Shown here: in pieces, positions 43,239 to 52,988 of the stretch
Numbering within the stretch: the stretch's first letter is position 1
Layout of the letters: every line of letters starts with the position of its first letter
Made by a program: the position numbers and the translations under genes
Assembly (NCBI RefSeq): GCF_003583985.1
Contig: NZ_QXML01000001.1
Location: 620,001 to 684,000 of the forward strand
Reading direction: 5' to 3'
Origin: Algoriphagus lacus
Lineage (GTDB): Bacteria; Bacteroidota; Bacteroidia; Cytophagales; Cyclobacteriaceae
DNA length: 64,000 nucleotides
The notes under the pieces: model-generated
What the model was told of the DNA's origin: nothing
Database searches by the model: none
The model's input: the letters and a program-made list of their open reading frames with translations, nothing else

Positions 43239-44585
43239 ATGAATATTCAACAGTTTTATGACGAAGGTTTAGCACATGCAAGCTACGCCATTTTGAGTGG
43301 AGGTAAGGTTGCATTGGTTGACCCAGGAAGGAATCCACAGCAGTATTATGAGTTTGCTCAAAAAAATGCCGCTAGAATAGTTGCAGTGATCGAGACACAC
43401 CCGCATGCTGACTTTGTGAGCTCTCACTTGGAATTTCATAAAAATGAAGGAGCTACTATCTACGTTTCCAAACTGGTGGGAGCAGAATATCCGCATACTG
43501 CTTTTGATGAAGGAGATTCATTCCAACTCGGTAAAGTAACTTTCCATGCCTTGCATACACCAGGTCACTCACCGGATTCCATCAGCATTTTGCTAAAGGG
43601 TGAAGCCGGCAAAGACCACGCGCTTTTCTCCGGAGATACCTTGTTTGTTGGAGATGTTGGACGTCCTGATCTGAGAGAAAAAGCGGGCAACATGACCGCA
43701 CAGCGCGAAGAATTAGCCAAGTTGATGTACCAAACGGTGCAAAATAAGCTGAAGCCTTTGGCGGATGATGTATTGGTATTCCCAGCACACGGGGCAGGGT
43801 CGCTTTGTGGTAAAAACCTAAGTGATGCCCGACAGTCCACCATTGGGGAGCAGCGGGCAACCAACTGGGCGTTCACCGATCTGGATGAAAAGACCTTTGT
43901 TAGTTCATTACTTCAAGGCCAGCCCTACATCCCAAAATACTTCGGGTATGATGTGGACATGAATAAGAAAGGTGCGCCTGCTTTTCAGCGCTCCATTTCT
44001 CAGGTAAGTATTTGGGCCGAAAGTTCAGAATTGCCGGAAGGAATTCTGGTGATCGATACACGAAAGCAGGACAAATTTGCCGCAGGACATATTTCCGGAG
44101 CAATCAATATCATGAACGGTGGAAAATTTGAAACCTGGTTGGGATCGATCGTAGGACCGGAAGAGCGATTCTTTCTGGTCTCTGATTCCGCAGCTGAGTT
44201 GGAAATTTTGATCAATAAAGCTGCCAAAATCGGCTACGAACAATTGATCAAAGGCGCAGTGGTCAATCCTGCCGGAATGACGGAAAAAGGAACTTCCTTT
44301 GACCTGGAGGCTTTCAAAGCCAATAAAATGGCTTACACCATCGTTGATATTAGAAGCAGAGACGAACATGCAACGGCTCCAATTTTCGAAGAGGCCTTAA
44401 ATATTCCACTTCAGGAGTTAAGAGAAAGGGCAGTGGAAATACCCACTGAAAAGCCGATACTCATTCATTGCGCAGGAGGTTATCGATCTGCCGCAGGTTC
44501 AAGTATTGTTGCAGGTGCCCTGAAAGGAGCTGAGGTTTTGGATTTCAGCGAAGCCATCAAAGAATTCCAGTTAGTAGCGCATTGA
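43239..44585 (+). CDS. Metallo-beta-lactamase fold / tandem rhodanese protein (persulfide dioxygenase-like)
   Basis: A 448-residue protein. The MBL domain (1-245) has ETHPHADFVSSH, TPGHSPDSISI, FSGDTLFVGDVGRPD and FPAHGAGS, the iron-binding arrangement of ETHE1-type persulfide dioxygenases. Two rhodanese domains follow. The first (about 255-350) has no cysteine at the active-site position (VSDSAAE). The second has an intact CAGGYRSAAG. It probably acts in sulfide/persulfide oxidation, with the first rhodanese structural. It stands alone between a promoter and a terminator. Confidence 0.88.
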   Translation: MNIQQFYDEGLAHASYAILSGGKVALVDPGRNPQQYYEFAQKNAARIVAVIETHPHADFVSSHLEFHKNEGATIYVSKLVGAEYPHTAFDEGDSFQLGKVTFHALHTPGHSPDSISILLKGEAGKDHALFSGDTLFVGDVGRPDLREKAGNMTAQREELAKLMYQTVQNKLKPLADDVLVFPAHGAGSLCGKNLSDARQSTIGEQRATNWAFTDLDEKTFVSSLLQGQPYIPKYFGYDVDMNKKGAPAFQRSISQVSIWAESSELPEGILVIDTRKQDKFAAGHISGAINIMNGGKFETWLGSIVGPEERFFLVSDSAAELEILINKAAKIGYEQLIKGAVVNPAGMTEKGTSFDLEAFKANKMAYTIVDIRSRDEHATAPIFEEALNIPLQELRERAVEIPTEKPILIHCAGGYRSAAGSSIVAGALKGAEVLDFSEAIKEFQLVAH

Positions 44586-44614
44586 TTTTAAATGCAGAAA
44601 AGTTGTAACACCCC

Positions 44615-44637
44615 ACCTCCGGCGGAAAGTCGGAGGT
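44615..44637 (+). terminator. Terminator of the MBL/rhodanese gene
   Basis: Stem ACCTCCG/CGGAGGT with a 9-base loop and a T run of eight. Confidence 0.85.
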
Positions 44638-44720
44638 TTTTTTTGACTTCAAAAAATTCTCACCCAATTATTGCAAACCTAATTGGCTAAATTGAAGTCT
44701 TAGCGGAGTAGAAATAAAAC

Positions 44721-44960
44721 ATGAGTAGAGAGGAATTCATCAGTTTGCCGTTGCATCAACAAGTCAAGACGCTCTACCTAGAGGGTACGTTTGTGGTCGG
44801 TATCCGCTATTATCGACACAAGGTAAATCTCTATTTACTGGAGGATGAATACGTGGAAGTTTTTTACAACCACAAGCTGGATAAAATCGACAAGATTGAT
44901 TTTTTGCCGCGTGACCACAGTAGGATGAAGTTCTACTTGGATCAGATCAAAATCTCATAA
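44721..44960 (+). CDS. Small hypothetical protein (79 aa)
   Basis: Not assigned to a family. The protein begins MSREEFISLPLHQQVKTLYLEG, is rich in Tyr, Phe, His and Lys, and looks like a small alpha/beta cytoplasmic protein (FVVGIRYYRHKVNLYLL, YVEVFYNHKLDKIDKIDFL). No signal or membrane segment. A clean frame, flanking terminators on both sides and a solitary position support a real gene. Function unknown; it converges with the DPP-IV gene. Confidence 0.65.
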   Translation: MSREEFISLPLHQQVKTLYLEGTFVVGIRYYRHKVNLYLLEDEYVEVFYNHKLDKIDKIDFLPRDHSRMKFYLDQIKIS

Positions 44961-44994
44961 AAAACCCCGCGAAAGTTGGCTTCTGCGGGGTTTT
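44961..44994. terminator. Bidirectional terminator between the 79-aa gene and the DPP-IV gene
   Basis: A 10-bp perfect stem AAAACCCCGC/GCGGGGTTTT with a 14-base loop. Confidence 0.85.
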
Positions 44995-45017
44995 TAATTA
45001 TTGGATGCTCTGAATTT

Positions 45018-47204
45018 TTACAGCTTTCGCTTCAGGAAATCCGTCATCTGAGTGTACAGATGCCAAGTAGTATTGCCACCGGAAATTCCATGGTTTCGAT
45101 TCGGATAGTAGAAGGACTCAAACTGCTTATCGGCAGCGATCAGGGCATTGACCAGATCCACCGCATTTTGGAAATGAACATTGTCATCACCGGTGCCGTG
45201 GATTAGCAGGAAGTTGCCTTTCAGTTTATTTACATGGGTGATCGGGCTGTTGTCGTCGTATCCTGCCGGATTGAGTTGAGGGGTTTGGAGATAACGCTCG
45301 GTGTAAATTGTGTCGTAATATCTCCAAGTGGTAACCGGTGCCACAGCGATAGCAGTTTTGAAAACGTCATTTCCGATCATCAGGGCAAGGGAAGACATGT
45401 AGCCTCCATAGGACCAACCCCAGATGCCAATCCGAGCCGGATCGACAAAAGGCATTTTAGCGAAGTACTTCGCTCCCTCGATCTGATCAATGGTCTCCAA
45501 TTTACCCAGGTTGGCATAGGTGGAGTGCTTGAAGTCTCGGCCTCTTGCGCCGGTGCCTCGATTGTCCACACAGGCCACGATGATACCTTCTGCTGCCAAG
45601 GCTTGATGCCAGAAGTCGCGGGTCCCTCCCCAGGAGTTGAGCACATTTTGCGAACCTGGACCGCCGTAGACGTACATCAGGACAGGATATTTTTTGTTTG
45701 GGTCAAAGTCAGCCGGCTTGATGATGTAGCCGTTTAGCTCAGTACCATCCACAGTCGGGAAGGTGAAAAACTCTTTTTTGCCCAAAGCAACCCCGGACAG
45801 TCGATCTTTAAGTACCTGATTATCCTCGAGGACTTTCAGTTCTTTTCCAGCTGCATCGTTCAAGGTCACTTTGACCGGAGTTTCTGTGGTAGAGTAGTAA
45901 TCAATAAAGAACCTGTGATCCGGACTCATATTTATGGTATGTGTTCCTTTGGCCGGGGTGAGAAGCTTTTTGCCTTTTCCGTCCAGATTGATCACGTAGA
46001 AATTGCGCTCCAGCGGAGAAGCTTCGGTGGAGATGAAGTAGACTTTTTTAGCTTTTTCATCGATTCCTACCTTGGAGCTTACTTCCCAAGCTCCGGAAGT
46101 GATCTGACGGATCAGACTTCCGTCCAGATTGTGATGGTAGATGTGCTTGTACCCATCCTGCTCAGAAGTACGGATGAACGATTTGCCATCGCTCAGGTAT
46201 TGCAGGTCATCGTTGTAGTCAAGGTCCACGTACGTTTTGGATTTCTCGGAGATGATAAGTTTGCTTTCGCCCGAAGTGGCATTGGCATGGAAAAGGTCAA
46301 GTTGATTTTGAAGACGGTTGAGACGAATAAACGCGAGTTGATTAGCGTCTTTAGTCCAATAGATTCTCGGTAAATAGATGTCCGTTTCGGAGCCCGCGTC
46401 GACTTTTTGGATTTTAGATGTAGCCAAATCGTAGACATGAATGCTAACGAGGGAGTTCTTTTCGCCTGCTTTTGGATACTTGAATTTGTAATCTTTTGGA
46501 TACAGTGGCCCCCAAGTCTGCATATTGAATTCCGGTACCTGAGTTTCATCAAAGCGGATGAAAGCAATTTTCTTTCCGTCAGGAGACCATTTGAAAGCCT
46601 GAGCCATGGAAAATTCCTCTTCGTAAACCCAGTCGGCCGATCCGTTGATGATTTTGTTCCATTCTCCGTCGTTGGTGATTTGAGTCAGTTTGTTGCTGGC
46701 CAACTCGATCATATACAGGTTGTTTTCCTTGACAAAGGCGACCTTATCGTTGTCTGGAGAAAGCGTTGCATAGGAGATTTTCTCACCGTTCATCAGCTGC
46801 TGCTTTTGTCCGGAGGCCATATCCACTACGTAGAAAATACCTTTGGAAGATCGACGGTAGATGGACTCTACATCCGTGGCGATGAGTGCTTTCGATTCGT
46901 CGGCATTGAATGAATAGCTGGAAAAATTCAGGCCTAGCTTGGCACCATCCAATAGCACTCCGGCTTCCTCACCGGTTGCAAGGTTGATTTTGACCACGGC
47001 TGGTGCTCCACCACGCTGCACTAGCGAACTGTAAAACTGCCCGTCTTTCATCCAGTTGATGCCATAGACGGACTTTTGGTTGAAGGTGCCTTTTTTGAAG
47101 ACGTCTTCCAGGGTTACTTTTTTCAGGCTTTGCGCCTGCGTGCTTAGAGCCATTCCGACCACCGCGATCCAGGCCAGGCCTAGCACTTTCCAACTTTTAA
47201 TCAT
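45018..47204 (-). CDS. Dipeptidyl-peptidase IV family S9 peptidase
   Basis: A 728-residue exported serine peptidase. A signal peptide ends ALSTQAQ. The N-terminal beta-propeller (DPPIV_N) includes the substrate-amine-binding motif DWVYEEEF. The C-terminal alpha/beta hydrolase domain has MYVYGGPGSQ, the nucleophile in GWSYGGYMS (about 599), an Asp in HGTGDDNVHFQN and His in NRNHGISGG. It should release X-Pro dipeptides from peptides in the periplasm. TATATTCG at 47246-47253 is a likely -7 element. Confidence 0.94.
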   Translation of the reverse strand: MIKSWKVLGLAWIAVVGMALSTQAQSLKKVTLEDVFKKGTFNQKSVYGINWMKDGQFYSSLVQRGGAPAVVKINLATGEEAGVLLDGAKLGLNFSSYSFNADESKALIATDVESIYRRSSKGIFYVVDMASGQKQQLMNGEKISYATLSPDNDKVAFVKENNLYMIELASNKLTQITNDGEWNKIINGSADWVYEEEFSMAQAFKWSPDGKKIAFIRFDETQVPEFNMQTWGPLYPKDYKFKYPKAGEKNSLVSIHVYDLATSKIQKVDAGSETDIYLPRIYWTKDANQLAFIRLNRLQNQLDLFHANATSGESKLIISEKSKTYVDLDYNDDLQYLSDGKSFIRTSEQDGYKHIYHHNLDGSLIRQITSGAWEVSSKVGIDEKAKKVYFISTEASPLERNFYVINLDGKGKKLLTPAKGTHTINMSPDHRFFIDYYSTTETPVKVTLNDAAGKELKVLEDNQVLKDRLSGVALGKKEFFTFPTVDGTELNGYIIKPADFDPNKKYPVLMYVYGGPGSQNVLNSWGGTRDFWHQALAAEGIIVACVDNRGTGARGRDFKHSTYANLGKLETIDQIEGAKYFAKMPFVDPARIGIWGWSYGGYMSSLALMIGNDVFKTAIAVAPVTTWRYYDTIYTERYLQTPQLNPAGYDDNSPITHVNKLKGNFLLIHGTGDDNVHFQNAVDLVNALIAADKQFESFYYPNRNHGISGGNTTWHLYTQMTDFLKRKL

Positions 47205-47245
47205 ATTGGCTTGATTTTGGGTAAAATTTCAGATTGAAACGAGCG

Positions 47246-47253
47246 CGAATATA
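47246..47253 (-). promoter_or_regulatory. Candidate -7 element of the DPP-IV gene
   Basis: TATATTCG on the minus strand, one mismatch from TAnnTTTG, about 41 bases before the ATG. Confidence 0.4.
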
Positions 47254-47332
47254 TAAAACCCCCTAAGGGATTTGAAACCCTTGGAGGGTAAACGGAAAAT
47301 AAGCTATTTCGTAGCCTAAACTTTTCCCCGCC

Positions 47333-48319
47333 ATGAAGAAGAAAATCGCCTTGGTCACCGGAGGTTTTACCGGTGAGTCCGTGATCTCCCTCAAAAGTGC
47401 CGCTGTCGTCGAAAAGACCATCGACCGGGAGCGTTACGATGTGTACAAAATTTTTATTTATCCCGGGGATTGGCATTTCATCTGTGCTTCGGGAGAGAAA
47501 ATTCCTGTAGATCTGAATGACTTCAGCCTCATGATTGGAGACGAAAAAGTGAAGTTTGACGGAGTATTCAACATCCTCCACGGTTCGCCGGGCGAGGATG
47601 GAAAACTGGCCGGCTACTTCGATATGCTAGGCATTCCCTACACCACCTGCGATCAGCTGACTTCAGCGATTACGATGAACAAGGGCTACACCAAGGCCAT
47701 CGTGCAGGATATTCCCGAGTTGAACGTAGCGAGATCGATTCAACTTTTTGAAAATTCTCCTGAAAACGCATTAAAGATCCAAGCGGAACTCACCCTTCCC
47801 CTTTTTGTCAAACCCAACAATGGCGGAAGCTCCATCGGTATGAGTAAGGTAAAAACTTGGGAAGAATTGCCTGAAGCTTTGGAAAAAGCATTTGCCGAGG
47901 ACAAGCAGGTGCTTGTGGAGGAGTTTGTGTCAGGAAGGGAATTTTCCATTGGAATTTTCAAGGGGAAAGGAATCGTCACCGTTCTTCCCGCAACCGAGAT
48001 TGTCAGCAGTAAGGAGTTTTTCGATTACGAAGCGAAATACGTTCCGGGCGTCTGTGAGGAGATCACTCCCGGTAGAATGAACTTGGAAGAAATGGAGCGT
48101 GTCGGCCGGATCGTGACCAAAGTCTATGAAAAGCTCAATTGCAAAGGTGCAGTTCGGGTGGATTATTTCCTCCAACACGATACTGGCAAATTTTACTTTA
48201 TAGAGATCAACACGGTACCAGGACAGACTGAAACGAGTTTGATTTCCCAGCAGGTAAAAGCGACAGGTAAAAGCATCAAGGAATTCTACACTGAACTGAT
48301 CGAGGAGATGTTTGCCTAA
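47333..48319 (+). CDS. ddl: D-alanine--D-alanine ligase
   Basis: A 328-residue ATP-grasp enzyme joining two D-alanines for peptidoglycan. It shows KIALVTGGFTGESVISL (the N-terminal region is HSPEHEVS-like in other phyla), ILHGSPGEDGKLAGYFDMLGIP, the ATP-binding VKPNNGGSSIGMSKV, EEFVSGREFS, and the metal-binding FIEINTVPGQTETS. The GGFTGES start is the Bacteroidota variant. It is divergent from the DPP-IV gene and has a strong terminator. Confidence 0.95.
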   Translation: MKKKIALVTGGFTGESVISLKSAAVVEKTIDRERYDVYKIFIYPGDWHFICASGEKIPVDLNDFSLMIGDEKVKFDGVFNILHGSPGEDGKLAGYFDMLGIPYTTCDQLTSAITMNKGYTKAIVQDIPELNVARSIQLFENSPENALKIQAELTLPLFVKPNNGGSSIGMSKVKTWEELPEALEKAFAEDKQVLVEEFVSGREFSIGIFKGKGIVTVLPATEIVSSKEFFDYEAKYVPGVCEEITPGRMNLEEMERVGRIVTKVYEKLNCKGAVRVDYFLQHDTGKFYFIEINTVPGQTETSLISQQVKATGKSIKEFYTELIEEMFA

Positions 48320-48345
48320 GAAACGACATACAAGAAATAAGAATC

Positions 48346-48378
48346 AAGAAAGCCCGGACCTGAAGTTCGGGCTTTCTT
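48346..48378. terminator. Bidirectional terminator between ddl and glpF
   Basis: An 11-bp stem AAGAAAGCCCG (48346-48356) with CGGGCTTTCTT (48368-48378). Confidence 0.85.
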
Positions 48379-48430
48379 GCTTTAAGTGACAGAATCAGAT
48401 CAAACTCACTAACTCCCAAAATTCTTTTTT

Positions 48431-49165
48431 TCAAGCTCCGACAGCCAAATACAGGATGGCAGCCAAAGCACAGCCAATGATCGGCCCGACTACCGGAACC
48501 CAAGCATATCCCCAGTCCGAACTCCCCTTTCCTTTGATCGGGAGAATCTGATGCATAATTCTCGGTCCTAAGTCACGGGCAGGATTTATCGCATAGCCAG
48601 TCGTGCCGCCAAGAGCCAAACCAATCACCCAAACCAATAACGCTACCGGTAATCCTCCGATTGATCCCAAGCCAATAGGAGTGGCTTCTGCACTTTCCAG
48701 TTTGGCGCCTGAGATGTACAGAATCACAAAAATCAGAACAAAGGTTCCGATAATCTCAGACATCAAACTCGTATTGAAATTCCGGATGGCTGGATCGGTA
48801 CAAAACGGGGCACGCTTTAATCCGGGGTCATTTTCCAAATCAAAATGCTCCCGGTACATCAGCCAGGCCAAGCTTGAGCCCAGCATCGCACCACCAAGTT
48901 GCGCTAGCATATATCCAGGGGCCATAGCCCAATCAAATTTTCCTGCAATTCCAAGCCCGATGGTAACTGCCGGATTCAAATGCGCTCCGCTGTAGGGACC
49001 TGCTACGACAACTCCACAAAAAACAGCCAAAGCCCAAGCTGTGGTTATGGCCATCAGTCCTCCTGCGTGTCCTTTGGTTTGAGGTAATAGCACATTGGCA
49101 ACCACTCCTGTTCCAAGAAGGATAAGGATTCCGGTTCCGATAAATTCTGCGATATATGGATTCAT
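48431..49165 (-). CDS. glpF: Glycerol uptake facilitator (MIP/aquaporin family)
   Basis: A 244-residue six-helix channel with both pore motifs, AHLNPAVTIG and AINPARDLGPR. The Asp after the second NPAR is the mark of aquaglyceroporins and, with the glpK and glpD genes upstream on the same strand, supports glycerol as substrate. It begins 89 bases after glpK and ends at a bidirectional terminator. No glpR-type regulator is in the window. Confidence 0.94.
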   Translation of the reverse strand: MNPYIAEFIGTGILILLGTGVVANVLLPQTKGHAGGLMAITTAWALAVFCGVVVAGPYSGAHLNPAVTIGLGIAGKFDWAMAPGYMLAQLGGAMLGSSLAWLMYREHFDLENDPGLKRAPFCTDPAIRNFNTSLMSEIIGTFVLIFVILYISGAKLESAEATPIGLGSIGGLPVALLVWVIGLALGGTTGYAINPARDLGPRIMHQILPIKGKGSSDWGYAWVPVVGPIIGCALAAILYLAVGA

Positions 49166-49254
49166 CTGTTTATAATTTTATTTTCAATGGCAACATGGAA
49201 TGTCCTGAGTAATCATTCCTCTGTGCGAGAAATTTTTCTCATGGGCATTTCAAA

Positions 49255-50754
49255 TTATTCTACCCAGTGTTTTGAGCGGTCTACCGCTTTGTGCCAAAAA
49301 TGTATCAATTTTTCCTGTTTTTCTGCTGGCATTTCCGGTCTGAAACTTCGGTCTGCTGTCCAAAGCTCCTGAAGTTCCTCCTGATTTTTCCAAAATCCTA
49401 CTGCCAATCCGGCAAGGAAAGCAGCTCCTATGGCGGTGGTTTCGATGATTTTTGGGCGCTTGATTTCGCAGCCCAGCAGGTCTGCCTGGAATTGCATCAG
49501 AAAGTTATTGGCAGTGGCACCGCCGTCTACCCGAAGCTCCTGAGTTGGCTTACCGCTGTCTTTTTCCATCGCTTTGAGCACATCATAGACTTGATAGGCA
49601 ATAGCCTCCAAAGCCGCCCTAGTCATGTGTGCGATGGTCGTGCCTCGGGTAATGCCAAAGAAAGCCCCTCGGGCATCCTGATCCCAGTGCGGGGCACCCA
49701 ATCCGGAAAGTGCAGGGACAAAATACACTCCGTCATTGTCCTCCAGACTCATGGCTAATTTTTCGGTTTCAGATGCTTTTTTGAATAGCTCCAAGCCATC
49801 CCGAAGCCATTGGACTGCAGCTCCGCCTATAAAAACAGAACCTTCCAAGGCATAATTAATCTCATTTCCGATCTTCCAGGCAACAGTTGTCAGCAGTTGA
49901 TTTTGAGAGCGAACGGCTTCTTTTCCAGTATTCATCACCAAAAAGCAGCCTGTTCCGTACGTCGTTTTTGCCATACCAGGCTCTATGCAAAGTTGGCCAA
50001 AAAGTGCCGCCTGCTGATCTCCTGCCACTCCGGCTATTGGAATTTTGACATTCAGGACGTCTCCGGCGGTTTCGCAATAGACTTCACTGCAGCTTTTGAC
50101 CTCAGGCAGCATGGATGTAGGGATTTCAAACAAATCCAAAAGCTCCTGATCCCATTCTTGGGTGTGGATGTTGAAAAGCATCGTGCGACTGGCATTGGTG
50201 ATGTCGGTCAAGTGTGACTGACCTGAGGTAAGCTTCCAGATTAGCCAGGAGTCCACAGTCCCAAAGGCCAGTTCCCCGGCTTCTGCCTTTGCCCTGGCTC
50301 CTTTCACATTTTCCAGAATCCATCGAACCTTAGTTGCGGAAAAATAGGCATCTATGATCAACCCCGTCTTGGCAGCGATTAGGTCTGCCATGCCCTTTTC
50401 CTTCAGGTCGTTGCAATAAGAAGCTGTCCTTCTATCTTGCCACACGATAGCTTTGTAGATTGCCTTGCCTGTTTTTCGTTCCCAGACGATGGTGGTTTCC
50501 CGCTGATTAGTGATCCCGATTGCGGCAAGTTGATCTGGACGTAGATCTTTATTGAGGAGGGCCTCAATCATCACCGAAGACTGACTGGACCAGATTTCGT
50601 CGGGGTCATGCTCGACCCAGCCTTGCTTGGGAAAATACTGCTTGAATTCTTTTTGAGCCACTGAGACGATCTGGCCCTGTTTGTTAAAAACAATGGCTCT
50701 GGAACTAGTCGTTCCTTGATCCAGAGCCATTAAGTAGGGTTTGTTTTGGGTCAT
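49255..50754 (-). CDS. glpK: Glycerol kinase
   Basis: A 499-residue FGGY carbohydrate kinase that makes sn-glycerol 3-phosphate. It shows [16 protein letters not shown] at the N-terminus, [38 protein letters not shown] and [20 protein letters not shown] near the C-terminus. Length and motifs are normal. The ATG overlaps the glpD stop by four bases (ATGA), so glpD and glpK are translationally coupled. Confidence 0.97.
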   Translation of the reverse strand: MTQNKPYLMALDQGTTSSRAIVFNKQGQIVSVAQKEFKQYFPKQGWVEHDPDEIWSSQSSVMIEALLNKDLRPDQLAAIGITNQRETTIVWERKTGKAIYKAIVWQDRRTASYCNDLKEKGMADLIAAKTGLIIDAYFSATKVRWILENVKGARAKAEAGELAFGTVDSWLIWKLTSGQSHLTDITNASRTMLFNIHTQEWDQELLDLFEIPTSMLPEVKSCSEVYCETAGDVLNVKIPIAGVAGDQQAALFGQLCIEPGMAKTTYGTGCFLVMNTGKEAVRSQNQLLTTVAWKIGNEINYALEGSVFIGGAAVQWLRDGLELFKKASETEKLAMSLEDNDGVYFVPALSGLGAPHWDQDARGAFFGITRGTTIAHMTRAALEAIAYQVYDVLKAMEKDSGKPTQELRVDGGATANNFLMQFQADLLGCEIKRPKIIETTAIGAAFLAGLAVGFWKNQEELQELWTADRSFRPEMPAEKQEKLIHFWHKAVDRSKHWVE

Positions 50755-52325
50755 TTTGGGTTATTTTTTATCACATATTTTTCGGCCGTTTTTTGAAAAT
50801 CAGCCAGTTCGTTTTGTATCCATGATTCGTCTTTTCCCAACTCGGAAGCCATCAACCGGGCTACTTTTTCGGCAGATTCCGAAGCCGCTTTGGCATCTAA
50901 AATCAACATCCGGATTCTTCTGGCGAGTACATCCTCCACTTTCATGGCCATTTCATTTCGAACTGCCCAGATCACCTCAGCAAGAATATTTGGGAAATCG
51001 GGATGGATTTTTTCGGAAAGCCGGGGGTCAATCTTTGCCATATCCTGAATCAAAACGGTGTCAGAACCATAGACCGACCAATGTCCCTCAGGAATCGCTT
51101 TGGTATATCCATGAAGCAAAATGTCTTTGGAGCGTGATTCTGCCAACGGTTGTCCGGTAATCTCTTGGAAATAGGCCACGGTGTCTTCCCCCATTTTTCG
51201 GAAAGTGGTCCATTTTCCGCCGGTGATGGATACCAGGCCGCTTGCCGAGACAATCACTTTGTGCGATCTGGAAATTTCCTTGGTTTTGGTGCTTCCCTCT
51301 TTAGGCCTTGCCAGGGGCCGAAGACCTGCAAATACCGCTTTGACATCCTCCCGGGTGGGCTTTCTGGTCAAATATCCTGCGGCAGTTTCCAAGACGAAAT
51401 CAATTTCTTTTTGAAGGGCCTCCGGCTCAAGTTTGGCATTTTCCCGAAGGGTATCGGTTGTGCCTACGACCAGTTTGCCATGCCATGGCACAGCGAAGAG
51501 TACGCGTCCGTCCCTAGTCTTTGGAATCATGAGGGCATCTTGTCCTCCCAAGAAATCCAAATCCAACACTAGATGGATTCCTTGGCTGGGCTGGATGGTT
51601 TTTGGGGCCTCCGGATTGTCCATTTGGAGGATTTTATCAGCAAAAACACCTGTGGCATTGACCACCATTCGGGCTGAAACAGAGTATTTTTTTTTGGAAA
51701 AAATATCCTGAACGACTAAGCCTTTCAGCTTTCCTCCCGGGTCTTTTTCCAAGGAGACCACCTTTGAGTAATTGAGCAAGCAGGCTCCTGCCTGATCTGC
51801 TGTTTGAGCAATCGAAAGTGCCAATCGGGCATCGTCAAACTGCCCATCATGGTACACTATTCCGCCGAAAAGCCCCGTGGAATTGATCCCCGGCATCCGG
51901 AGAAGGGTTTCTTCTTTGGAAATGTACCGGGAAGATCCCAAGCTAAGATTTGCCGACATGTAGTCGTACATTTTGAGTCCGGCACTGTATTGAATCCGGT
52001 CCCATCGGTTATAAACAGGGATGATAAATGCCTGATTATGGGTTAGGTGAGGTGCATTTTTGAGCAATCTCCCTCTTTCCCGAAGGGCTTCCAACACCAG
52101 AAAAATATCACCCTGAGCAAGGTAGCGCACTCCCCCGTGCAGCAGTTTGGTGCTTCGACTGGAAGTGCCTTTAGCAAAATCCGCTTTTTCAAAAAGTGCA
52201 ACTGAAAGACCTCTGGAAACAGCATCCAGAGCAACACCCAATCCGGAGGAGCCTCCGCCTATGACAGCGATGTCCCAGATTTTATCAGAATTTTGGAGTT
52301 GGTTGAGATTTTCTTCCCGATTCAT
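50751..52325 (-). CDS. glpD: Glycerol-3-phosphate dehydrogenase (FAD-dependent)
   Basis: A 524-residue flavoprotein that oxidises glycerol 3-phosphate to dihydroxyacetone phosphate and feeds electrons to quinone at the inner membrane. The FAD-binding GxGxxG is [17 protein letters not shown] near residue 22. Further motifs are [28 protein letters not shown], and a C-terminal cap domain (DAO_C). First gene of glpD-glpK-glpF. ATG 52325 is chosen; the in-frame TTG at 52349 is not needed. Confidence 0.95.
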   Translation of the reverse strand: MNREENLNQLQNSDKIWDIAVIGGGSSGLGVALDAVSRGLSVALFEKADFAKGTSSRSTKLLHGGVRYLAQGDIFLVLEALRERGRLLKNAPHLTHNQAFIIPVYNRWDRIQYSAGLKMYDYMSANLSLGSSRYISKEETLLRMPGINSTGLFGGIVYHDGQFDDARLALSIAQTADQAGACLLNYSKVVSLEKDPGGKLKGLVVQDIFSKKKYSVSARMVVNATGVFADKILQMDNPEAPKTIQPSQGIHLVLDLDFLGGQDALMIPKTRDGRVLFAVPWHGKLVVGTTDTLRENAKLEPEALQKEIDFVLETAAGYLTRKPTREDVKAVFAGLRPLARPKEGSTKTKEISRSHKVIVSASGLVSITGGKWTTFRKMGEDTVAYFQEITGQPLAESRSKDILLHGYTKAIPEGHWSVYGSDTVLIQDMAKIDPRLSEKIHPDFPNILAEVIWAVRNEMAMKVEDVLARRIRMLILDAKAASESAEKVARLMASELGKDESWIQNELADFQKTAEKYVIKNNPK

Positions 52326-52384
52326 GCATTCCAGTTCTTGTCTTTTCAAGATAAAGGAATTGCCACTCCAAATAAAAATTCAGG

Positions 52385-52882
52385 TTAAAAATCCTTGTAA
52401 AGTTTCCGTACAACCGAAGAAGAATTGGATTCTAGTGTGACCACGTAGATGAAATCATATTCCAGATCGGTCAGATCAGCGTATTTTTCCCCATCTCCCA
52501 CAAAACTATTGGCAAGTTGGCTGACAGTATTACTGTGACCCACGACTAAAACATTCCCCTCCAGACCTCTCAACTGTTCTGCAAATGCCTCGCTGTTTTT
52601 CGGGTCGTAGGATTGAATTTCCACTCCGGCAGCCAAGGCGGTTGGTTCCGCGGTAAGTCTTGTTCTTTTGAAATCAGTAGAAAAGACATGCTTAATCTGC
52701 TGATCCTGTAGGATCTGAGCCAGCTTTTTTGCTCTCACGCCACCGACATAAGCCAATTCAGGGTCATTGCCCTCAAGCTGTTTTTCAGCATGACGGACGA
52801 TGTAGATTGTTTTTGGGGAGTTTTGGGAAGTGCAGGCTCCAAGAATCAGGATGAGGCCAAAAAAAAGGAATAGGTTTTTCAT
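52385..52882 (-). CDS. Histidine-phosphatase-family lipoprotein (SixA-like)
   Basis: A 165-residue protein. The lipoprotein signal peptide has lipobox LILGAC. The phosphoglycerate-mutase-like fold has the phospho-accepting IYIVRHAEKQ and a second-site VVGHSNTVSQLAN. It lacks the extra domains of cofactor-dependent mutases. It is probably a periplasmic or envelope phosphatase; the substrate is unknown. Follows the glp operon on the same strand. Confidence 0.85.
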   Translation of the reverse strand: MKNLFLFFGLILILGACTSQNSPKTIYIVRHAEKQLEGNDPELAYVGGVRAKKLAQILQDQQIKHVFSTDFKRTRLTAEPTALAAGVEIQSYDPKNSEAFAEQLRGLEGNVLVVGHSNTVSQLANSFVGDGEKYADLTDLEYDFIYVVTLESNSSSVVRKLYKDF

Positions 52883-52911
52883 AGTTTATCGGTGTAGGCT
52901 ATGCGAGATTG

Positions 52912-52942
52912 AGATAAGCTTCGCCAGATTTTGGGCTTATCT
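52912..52942. repeat. Short inverted repeat between SixA-like and rluA-type genes
   Basis: AGATAAGC (52912-52919) pairs with GCTTATCT (52935-52942) across 15 bases. A near-palindrome GATAGACCTATC follows. Weak evidence; could be a hairpin in the read-through RNA. Confidence 0.35.
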
Positions 52943-52988
52943 TGGAGATAGACCTATCTTTTTCCATCCGCGAAGCTATCAAATATGG

